Below are positions 26,366 through 32,287 of a stretch of 64,000 bases of DNA, piece after piece. This DNA comes from Domibacillus antri (GTDB taxonomy: Bacteria; Bacillota; Bacilli; Bacillales; Domibacillaceae). The notes below the pieces were generated by a model. That model was not told the origin of the DNA. It made no database searches and was given only the letters and a program-made list of their open reading frames with translations. Where the stretch lies: contig NZ_MSDU01000003.1 in NCBI RefSeq assembly GCF_001936625.1, positions 248,001-312,000 of the forward strand, in the 5' to 3' direction. Positions within the stretch are counted from its first letter, which is position 1. Each line of letters begins with the position of its first letter. A program made the position numbers and the translations under genes.

Positions 26366-27253
26366 ATGAAATTGCACATCGAAAGCGTTTATATCCGAGG
26401 CCAGCACAGCATCAATGAAGATGCCTATGTGATGAATGAACAGAAAAAGCTATTTGCTGTCATGGACGGGGCAACCGGGCTGGGCGGCTTGCCCGGCAGC
26501 ATGGCTGCAGAAATTGTCAAACAATCTCTGGACACGCCCGGAGACCAAACCTTGCTGCAAAAGGTCATAACCGGTAATAAACTTCTGGGCGAAGCTGTTG
26601 AAAAAAAAACATGCCGCAGTATCTCTTCCATTCCTAAATATGAGAGAAGCACATGCGGATTAGCCGCCATCCAGCTCCAAGACCGTACGATGGATTTTGT
26701 ATCTGCCGGTGACTGCATGCTGTTTGTTCAATACAAAAATCATTCCATCAGAATGCTCACATTTGACCAAATCGATAAACTCGATGCGCTGTCCATTAGA
26801 AAAATGCAGCAGCTATGGGAACAGAAAGCAGCGGAAACAGAAACACATCCTAACGAATTATCAATGGAAGAAATGAAAAAGATCCTTGAAGAAATCCGAA
26901 CAGGAATCGCCCCGCTTTTGCGGACAAACCGGGATAAACTGAATACGGAAGACGGCTACGGTATTATCGACGGCAGCCCCGAAGCTGCCGGATTTCTGGA
27001 AACTGGATCATTGCCCCTGCTGGATGCAAAGAAGATCCTTTTGCTTTCCGACGGACTAAAAATACACACAAAAAAAGAGCACCCTTCCCAATCAGACGAG
27101 TGGCTGAAAAGCGCCCAAATGGCATTTGAAAAGGGACTACACCACCTGGCTGATCAAATTATCAAAATAGAAGAGAGCGACCCTTCTTGCTATGAATATC
27201 CGAGATTAAAACAACATGATGATAAATCTGGAATTTTAATTTCACTTACATGA
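26366..27253 (+). CDS. PP2C-like (PPM family) protein phosphatase
   Basis: 295 residues from the ATG 7 nt after AGGAG; the frame is open further upstream but without a ribosome binding site. PPM motifs: GQHSINEDAY (metal-binding Asp), FAVMDGATG (Asp-Gly), FVSAGDCMLF, and near the C-terminus HDDKSGILI, whose Asp pair completes the two-metal centre. It would dephosphorylate Ser/Thr on an unknown target. No kinase gene lies beside it, which is unusual for housekeeping PrpC and favours a stand-alone signalling or conflict module with the TPR-membrane protein. Confidence 0.82.
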   Translation: MKLHIESVYIRGQHSINEDAYVMNEQKKLFAVMDGATGLGGLPGSMAAEIVKQSLDTPGDQTLLQKVITGNKLLGEAVEKKTCRSISSIPKYERSTCGLAAIQLQDRTMDFVSAGDCMLFVQYKNHSIRMLTFDQIDKLDALSIRKMQQLWEQKAAETETHPNELSMEEMKKILEEIRTGIAPLLRTNRDKLNTEDGYGIIDGSPEAAGFLETGSLPLLDAKKILLLSDGLKIHTKKEHPSQSDEWLKSAQMAFEKGLHHLADQIIKIEESDPSCYEYPRLKQHDDKSGILISLT

Positions 27254-27271
27254 TATCGACAACAGCAAAAA

Positions 27272-27347
27272 ACAGCGAGTCATTTCAGAACTTTAGCATA
27301 GTGACGCATCACCGTGCCGGGGGTCGGACACCGATTTGACACCGATT
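27272..27347 (+). repeat. REP-like element 2
   Basis: Half of the ACAGMGAGTCAT stem, then TTTCAGAACTTTAGC, ATAGTGAC, GCATCACC and GGGGGTCGGACACC (27319-27332), followed by an 11-base direct repeat GACACCGATTT. The middle part matches element 6 at 32.19-32.27 kb nearly base for base. Confidence 0.65.
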
Positions 27348-27355
27348 TAGTTCCC

Positions 27356-27384
27356 TTGTGAAATACCATTAATATATGTATAAT
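27356..27384 (+). promoter_or_regulatory. Promoter for a candidate antitoxin (antisense) RNA
   Basis: TTGTGA, a 17-bp spacer and TATAAT (27379-27384) point rightwards into the 3' end of the minus-strand small toxin-like gene. A transcript from about 27391 would cross the toxin mRNA terminator hairpin and overlap the toxin coding end. Confidence 0.55.
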
Positions 27385-27411
27385 CATTATATACACAACA
27401 TAGAATGAAAA

Positions 27412-27436
27412 AGAGAAGTGCTGGTAACACTTCTCT
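27412..27436. terminator. Terminator of the small toxin-like gene
   Basis: AGAGAAGTG/CACTTCTCT stem with TTTTTC following on the minus strand, about 40 bases after the stop of the small gene. The plus-strand candidate antisense RNA would include the same hairpin. Confidence 0.6.
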
Positions 27437-27474
27437 CCGCAACCTCTACCGTCAGGGTGGTGGTTGTCAAAAAG

Positions 27475-27624
27475 CTATTTGTTTTTTCGAGAACCACCCT
27501 TTAGCTTGCGACGGCGTAGGGTGGTTTTCTTGTATTCTAAAACGTTTTTTCTAAAGAGATACGCTGCACATTCGCGAACGACTCCCTTCAAAATTTCACG
27601 AAGAAATTCAAGAAATGTTTCCAT
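27475..27624 (-). CDS. Candidate type I toxin: small amphipathic/cationic peptide
   Basis: 49 residues starting METFLEFLREILKGVV and ending in a very basic tail (TTLRRRKLKGGSRKNK). A perfect AAAGGAGGTGATGATC ribosome binding site precedes the chosen ATG; an in-frame ATG two codons upstream would be too close. The 3' coding part contains an inverted repeat ACCACCCT/AGGGTGGT, and the sequence ACCACCCT is repeated again both upstream and downstream of the gene. The strong ribosome binding site, short hydrophobic-plus-basic peptide, structured mRNA and convergent promoter suggest a type I toxin with an antisense RNA antitoxin. I do not assign it to a named family. Confidence 0.6.
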   Translation of the reverse strand: METFLEFLREILKGVVRECAAYLFRKNVLEYKKTTLRRRKLKGGSRKNK

Positions 27625-27999
27625 GATCATCACCTCCTTTCCGAAACGGAAAGAAGCGTGACAACCAACCACCCTAACGAACTCAGTTGCACTTTCATTC
27701 CATCATATTTTATCCTGCTCATTTGAAAAACAGAAAAAAAGCCCCGCAGAGATTTCTCTCCACGAAGCTTTTCACTTTCAGAAAGGAATCGCCACTAGAG
27801 CAGGGACTGACACATAACTTCTAACAAAAAGCATTCTTGTGAATCAATCCAGCTACATAATTGTCAAAACCCGCAAACGTTGCAGTGCTGTAAGGGAGAT
27901 TTTGACCGGCAATATGAATACAAGATGAATGTCCTCTAGGATAAAAGCGACTCCATCTATTTCAAGACGCTGTAAGCACTGCATAATCAATTGAGGGCT
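27625..27999. other. Intergenic stretch with a possible gene fragment
   Basis: It contains a second ACCAACCACCCT copy (27663-27674), a minus-strand hairpin with T7 (about 27735-27772), a partial CAGGGACTGACAC REP-like match (27800-27812), and a 47-codon minus-strand open frame (27821-27961). That frame reads PRGHSSCIHIAGQNLPYSTA and so on, which looks protein-like but has no start or recognised family. It may be the end of a lost gene. Confidence 0.4.
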
Positions 28000-28019
28000 G
28001 GGGGTCTGACACCAATTTT
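28000..28019 (+). repeat. Left inverted repeat of the HEPN/ATPase cassette (REP-like element 3)
   Basis: GGGGGTCTGACACCAATTTT points into the cassette. The last two bases overlap the stop codon of the ATPase gene. It matches the right-hand copy (31113-31132, opposite strand) at 19 of 20 positions. Confidence 0.75.
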
Positions 28020-30618
28020 ACAATTCTTTACTTCTTGTAAATTGAAGCACTTTTGTTCTTCCTTTGCGGCTTGGCTTAAAACCAAGCCCTTTCGAAACGA
28101 TTTCCGGCAGATAACAGCCTTCCTCATCATAAACCAAAAATCCATTACTCACTAAAAATTCCACTTCTCCACTGCTCAATTGCAGGTCTTCTACTTCAAA
28201 AGGAATCGTTTTATCATCCGGGTTCATGTCTTTCATTTTATCAAAAATGGTAGAAAGCACAGCATCTTCCATTTTCAACTCTTCTATTTTCCCTTCTGAA
28301 CAGGAAGCTACCGCTTTCCTGATTGCTTTTGGAACGAGCATTCGATCTAAAAAGGCTGTTTGTCCCTGACTATGAAAAGCCGCATATTTTAGAAACCGAA
28401 TAATGTCCCTGGCTTGAAGGCGGCCATGAAAATCTGCTAAAACATACAAAACCCATTCGGCTGTTTTTGCTTCTCTCGACTGCTCTTTCCCCAGCTTTCT
28501 GCCCCAAAGCGGATACAGCACCTCTTCGATCATCATCTTTCCCATATCATCAAGCTCAACAGGGGATGAATAGTTCCGCTCGTCACATTGACGGGCCATC
28601 CAGAGCACCAGTTTTAACGCTTCTGTATGCGTCCATCTTAATTCAAATGACTTATAGAGAGACCGGAATTGAGCAAAATTTTGCTTAATCGCTTTTTGAA
28701 CAAAATCTGTTCGTGCGAAAACCACTAAGCCGACATTGGTCTCCGGATCTGACCGCCACTCATTCATCAGCCCTTCGCATATCCCTCTGATTGCCTTGAT
28801 CGATGCTGCATGATCCTCGACAATATCCTGAAACACGTTTTCAAAACCATCCATAATAAATAAAATCCGCTTCTGTTTCTTTTGAAGAAACTGATTCAAT
28901 TCTTGAAGAGATGAAGCACCCAGTAACCGAATCATTTGCTGTTCCCAAAATTGCTGCCAGGCCACTTCCGAGAAAGTTCCCCGGGCTGATTCTTCTTTTA
29001 TTTCATTTGTGAACTCAATTAAGTCTTGAATTGTGAGATTTGTTTGCAAACGATCATTAATAAATGACAGCTGGGATCTTATTTTTTCCAGAGCTTTATC
29101 TTCTAAAGAAGATGAATACATAACCGGAACAATGATGGTTTCCTGATCATGGTCATGAGTTGAAAACTTCTCCCATGTGCGAGCTTGAATGAGCTGGATG
29201 TAGTTAAATGTTTTACCTGACCCTTTCGTTCCAAGGACAACAGCTTTTGGAACATCAAATTGATACTTCGCCATTAATTGTTTAAGAGCGGACGTTTTCA
29301 TAAACGATTGCACGTCCGACTTTTCCGCGAACTCCATTTGGTCTCCCAAACTGTAAAGCCGGCTCAAAAAGGATTCCCTTTCTTCCATTGTAAGCGCAGC
29401 CTGATCAGATTCCCGGCTAAAGTAATCTTCCACGATAGAGATCCATTCTTTTTCCATAGAGGTTCCTGATAATTTACGATCGATTGAATCCAAATAATCT
29501 AAATGGATCAATTCTTGAGCAAATTTCATAAACCGGATATTGAAAAGTTCGTCTTTAGATTCATCAAAGTATTGGCCGAATTCCTGATACAGCCGCCACT
29601 TTTCTCTTTCCAAAATATCCTCGGGCACCATTGAAACGCCAATAATCGGAGAAAAATGAAATTGGTTCTTTTCCTTGTGCAGAACGCGTTTATTATCTTT
29701 AAAATTTAATATCTTCTTCGTCCCTTCTACTGATTGCAGCGATGTGGATGTAATGAAAATATCCCGAACAGCCGGATCAAGCAGAAAAGGAGCTGAGTAT
29801 TCAGAAATACCCGCACGCAAATCAACAATAACCGCATCCACTCCAAGTTCTTCTCCTAAAGCAGACAAAAAGTCCGTCAGCACCCACTCTTTCCCTCTTC
29901 CCCGTACAACCTGTTCCGGTGTGACAGGAGGAGAAAGCAGTTGATAATCTTCCCGATAAGCGGGCAGAAAATAATGTTCCGTCAACACATCATCAATCGG
30001 TATTTTAACAGGCACCTGGCTGATTTTTTCTTTCACAAACGAAAGCACCCCCGACCGCCAATCGGTGTGTTCATGAAGAAGTGACAATGTATCATAAAAA
30101 GAAAAGTCAAACGAATACTCTTTTTGCATCAGCCACGATAATCCCGGCGCCTCCGTATCTCCGTCAATAATTAACAGCTTCTTGTAACTCCCTTTCTTCT
30201 TGACCGCCCGCACAAACGCTAAAAGAGAAAGCGTGCGTCCAACGCCTCCTTTATAAGAATGAAAAGCAATGACAGGCTTTCCGGATAAGGGCTCCCGTTT
30301 AATGGCTGCTTTTTTCAATTGCTTGAAGACCGGAATGTACCGGGGAGCGGCACTGTCGCTTTCGGCTTCTTCAAAATAAACCGGCAAATGTTTCCCGCCA
30401 TAATGCAGAAGAATCCGCTGATCCCGGAATCCTCCGCCGAACAATTCTTTTAAATGGGGAAGAGAAAGGCTCTCCGCCTCATCCAGGTGATCAGCGTCAA
30501 CGCGAATGAAAACCTCATCCTGATAAACCGTGACCGATTTCCATATATCACTCCACTTTTCCTTATAACCTTGTTGAAATACAGCCTCCACGTCCTGCCA
30601 GCTATAACAAACCGTCAT
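28018..30618 (-). CDS. Dual P-loop ATPase: ParA/MinD-like domain fused to a STAND/AAA-like domain
   Basis: 866 residues. The N-terminal about 110 residues are unrecognised. Then comes HSYKGGVGRTLSLLAF (about 115-130), a deviant Walker A with the signature Lys of ParA/MinD ATPases, followed by LLIIDGDTEAPGLS and DAVIVDLRAGISEYS. A second P-loop, VVLGTKGSGKTFNYIQL, lies at about 455-470 with Walker B RILFIMDGFENVF at about 580 and a helical C-terminal part (about 650-866). The architecture suggests a switch ATPase that senses a trigger and controls an effector. The ATG follows GAGGAGG inside the end of the HEPN gene and overlaps its stop by 4 bases, so the two are coupled. A defence role is inference from domain company. 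Confidence 0.82.
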   Translation of the reverse strand: MTVCYSWQDVEAVFQQGYKEKWSDIWKSVTVYQDEVFIRVDADHLDEAESLSLPHLKELFGGGFRDQRILLHYGGKHLPVYFEEAESDSAAPRYIPVFKQLKKAAIKREPLSGKPVIAFHSYKGGVGRTLSLLAFVRAVKKKGSYKKLLIIDGDTEAPGLSWLMQKEYSFDFSFYDTLSLLHEHTDWRSGVLSFVKEKISQVPVKIPIDDVLTEHYFLPAYREDYQLLSPPVTPEQVVRGRGKEWVLTDFLSALGEELGVDAVIVDLRAGISEYSAPFLLDPAVRDIFITSTSLQSVEGTKKILNFKDNKRVLHKEKNQFHFSPIIGVSMVPEDILEREKWRLYQEFGQYFDESKDELFNIRFMKFAQELIHLDYLDSIDRKLSGTSMEKEWISIVEDYFSRESDQAALTMEERESFLSRLYSLGDQMEFAEKSDVQSFMKTSALKQLMAKYQFDVPKAVVLGTKGSGKTFNYIQLIQARTWEKFSTHDHDQETIIVPVMYSSSLEDKALEKIRSQLSFINDRLQTNLTIQDLIEFTNEIKEESARGTFSEVAWQQFWEQQMIRLLGASSLQELNQFLQKKQKRILFIMDGFENVFQDIVEDHAASIKAIRGICEGLMNEWRSDPETNVGLVVFARTDFVQKAIKQNFAQFRSLYKSFELRWTHTEALKLVLWMARQCDERNYSSPVELDDMGKMMIEEVLYPLWGRKLGKEQSREAKTAEWVLYVLADFHGRLQARDIIRFLKYAAFHSQGQTAFLDRMLVPKAIRKAVASCSEGKIEELKMEDAVLSTIFDKMKDMNPDDKTIPFEVEDLQLSSGEVEFLVSNGFLVYDEEGCYLPEIVSKGLGFKPSRKGRTKVLQFTRSKEL

Positions 30619-31067
30619 ACCAATTCCTCCTCTATCTGCGAAGCAATCTCTATCAATATTTCTTCCGCATCTTTTTGCGAACGGCTGTCAGAATCTATAC
30701 CATACCGCCAGACTTCATTGTATTTTGAAACAGGAGCAGCTTGATTTCCATGACACGGAAAATTGGGGAAAGACTTTATGTTGAACTGTGGCGCTGAAGG
30801 GATTTTTCGAAAGAACAGCAGCAGCTCTTTCAAATCATGGCCATTTAACTTGCGGCCATTTTCACTTTCGAAATAATCAAACAACTCGGCCGTTGTATCT
30901 TTTTTAATATTTCTAATAAGGAGCGCTTTTAAACCACATTCGATCCCGTAAAATAATAAAAGCCGATGACTCTGGCTTTTTGTGCCGCCGGCTTGCCGAT
31001 ACACAGTGAGATGTCTGCGAAACGATTTTTCCAATTCTTTTCTTTTTACCGTTAGCACCTCATCCAC
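30615..31067 (-). CDS. HEPN-like domain protein
   Basis: 150 residues. The segment LLLFYGIECGLKALLIRN followed by NGHDLKELL is typical of HEPN-fold helices. The C-terminal part has YNEVWRYGIDSDSR, a possible variant of the Arg-x4-6-His catalytic region, but no clear RxxxxH is visible, so RNase activity is uncertain and it could be an adaptor. The GTG at 31067 is accepted although the ribosome binding site is close (AAGGTG). It is the first gene of the cassette; the dual ATPase follows with a 4-base overlap. HEPN proteins with P-loop partners are common in antiviral and toxin-type operons. Confidence 0.7.
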   Translation of the reverse strand: MDEVLTVKRKELEKSFRRHLTVYRQAGGTKSQSHRLLLFYGIECGLKALLIRNIKKDTTAELFDYFESENGRKLNGHDLKELLLFFRKIPSAPQFNIKSFPNFPCHGNQAAPVSKYNEVWRYGIDSDSRSQKDAEEILIEIASQIEEELV

Positions 31068-31096
31068 TTCACCTTCACATTATATGTATTTTATTT

Positions 31097-31125
31097 ATTA
31101 TAGCACGCTAGAAAATCGGTGTCAG
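31097..31125 (-). promoter_or_regulatory. Promoter of the HEPN/ATPase operon, with its -35 inside the repeat
   Basis: On the minus strand CTGACA (31120-31125) is separated by exactly 17 bp from TGCTATAAT (-10 hexamer 31097-31102). The -35 is part of the conserved GGGGGTCTGACACC repeat. The start codon is about 25 bases past the expected transcription start. Confidence 0.65.
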
Positions 31126-31132
31126 ACCCCCA
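31113..31132 (-). repeat. Right inverted repeat of the HEPN/ATPase cassette (REP-like element 4)
   Basis: GGGGGTCTGACACCGATTTT on the minus strand points into the cassette and fuses to the broken end of the Y1 transposase frame. With the left copy at 28000-28019 it frames a 3.1-kb block that contains exactly the two-gene operon and its promoter. Confidence 0.75.
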
Positions 31133-31611
31133 ATACACGGCTTCCACCGGGTTTAAGTGAATGCAGCGGCTCACTTCCAGAAAATACGCAGCGGAATCCA
31201 GCAGCTCAGCGCCATATCTTCCTTGAAACAAATGGCCGGAATAGCCATAGCGACGGTTAAAATATTTGGCATAGCGAAAGTTGAGAAATTTCATCGTGTC
31301 CCCGGGTGGATGGTGAATCGTTTCGAGCTGAAGATGGATGTGGTTCGTCATGAGGCAATAGGAGTGCAGGATGCAGGGAAAGTGAAGGCGTGCTTCTTCA
31401 AACAAGGACAAATACATAAGCCGATCCGCTGCATCATAAAACAGCGCTGCCCGCCGGTTACCGCGGCTCGTAATATGATACATCGCCCCTGGATACCCAA
31501 TACGCGGCTTGCGAGACACAAAAACACCTCTTTCGGGGATTGTTCAAAAACGAGGATGAAAAGAAGCATAAGAAGTTACTTCCACTCTATCACACCATCC
31601 ACAAAATAAGA

Positions 31612-31679
31612 AAAAAACAGAGAGCCCTTTATGACTCCCTGTCCTTTAGTTCACTTTAGCCGAGTGGGGGACTGACACC
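31612..31679 (+). repeat. REP-like element 5
   Basis: An imperfect ACAGAGAG...CTCCCTGT hairpin, then CTTTAGTTCACTTTAGCC and GGGGGACTGACACC (31666-31679). It lies between the Y1 transposase start and the lipoprotein terminus, in opposite orientation to element 4. Confidence 0.65.
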
Positions 31680-31742
31680 CAAATTTCAAATTTAACAAAC
31701 AGCAAAAAAGGAAGCAGCATCGACATGCTGACTCCCTTATGA

Positions 31743-32099
31743 TTATTTCTCCAGCTGAATATTCGCCACATTTTTGCCGTTCCGAACCGCCTGCACATTC
31801 ACCGGCAATTCCGGGTATTCCTGCTTAATCTCTTCCGCATATTTCTCAGCAAGTGCCTTTGCATCCGCATCTTTTACCTCTTTATCAAGCAGAAGTGTGC
31901 CGATGGCTGAGCCGTCCTGTTCATACACTTGGCCGTCCATCACGCCGTCTTCATCCTTTACCGCTTTCGTCAAGTCTTCATTCTGTTCCACATCCGGTGC
32001 CGTTTCCTGCTGGGTTTCCTCCGGTGTTTCCTCATCCGATGCACAGCCGGCCACGAACAAGAAAGAAGTCAGTGCGCCGGTTAACAGTTTTGCTTTCAT
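31743..32099 (-). CDS. Small acidic lipoprotein
   Basis: 118 residues with lipobox VAGC (Cys about 19), a Glu/Thr/Gln-rich spacer (DEETPEETQQETAPDVEQ), and a folded end of about 65 residues (DGQVYEQDGSAIGTLLLDKE and onward). No family was recognised. GGAGG stands 9 bases before the ATG. It is monocistronic. Confidence 0.75.
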   Translation of the reverse strand: MKAKLLTGALTSFLFVAGCASDEETPEETQQETAPDVEQNEDLTKAVKDEDGVMDGQVYEQDGSAIGTLLLDKEVKDADAKALAEKYAEEIKQEYPELPVNVQAVRNGKNVANIQLEK

Positions 32100-32185
32100 G
32101 TTTTAATAGTCGCCTCCTGTAAATTATTTCTTATCAAATTATACCATCTCCGAGCCACAAACACATTCCAAAAGGCCATCCTAAA

Positions 32186-32274
32186 CAAAAAGGAACAGAG
32201 AGTCATTTTCATGACTCTCTGTTCTTTCAGAACTTTAACTTAGTGACTCATCACCAGGCTGGGGGTCTGACACC
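32186..32274 (+). repeat. REP-like element 6 (full length) and terminator
   Basis: A perfect hairpin GAACAGAGAGTCAT with its complement (32190-32224, ending in TTCTTTC) is followed by TTCAGAACTTTAACTTAGTG, ACTCATCACC and GGGGGTCTGACACC (32261-32274). With A5 on the left it can terminate the S-layer transcript arriving on the minus strand. This is the most complete copy of the element. Confidence 0.7.
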
Positions 32275-32287
32275 TAATTTGGTTTTA

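Larger units (their letters stand above)
31091..31519 (-). pseudogene. REP-associated Y1 transposase (RAYT/TnpREP), 3' truncated
   Basis: 142 codons starting SRKPRIGYPGAMYHITSRGN, with the HUH motif LMTNHIHLQLE and the continuing FNRRYGYSGHLFQGRYGAEL and CIHLNPVEAVYW. The Y1 transposase family normally continues well beyond IHLNPV. Here the frame runs straight into the repeat GGGGGTCTGACACCGATTTT and stops 12 codons later, so the C-terminal part is lost. The GTG start has AGAGGTG upstream. The fragment keeps the HUH histidines; whether it retains the nucleophilic Tyr is unclear. REP-like elements in inverted orientation flank it (31119 and 31666), as is common for RAYT genes. Confidence 0.8.

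Noticed and set aside
27319-27345. Direct repeat GACACCGATTT as an iteron or target-site duplication
   Set aside because: Only two copies, adjacent and inside a REP-like end; most simply a slip duplication of that end.
25297-31519. Prophage or integrative element
   Set aside because: No integrase, structural genes, or tRNA attachment site are present; the island is better explained by REP/RAYT-associated insertions.
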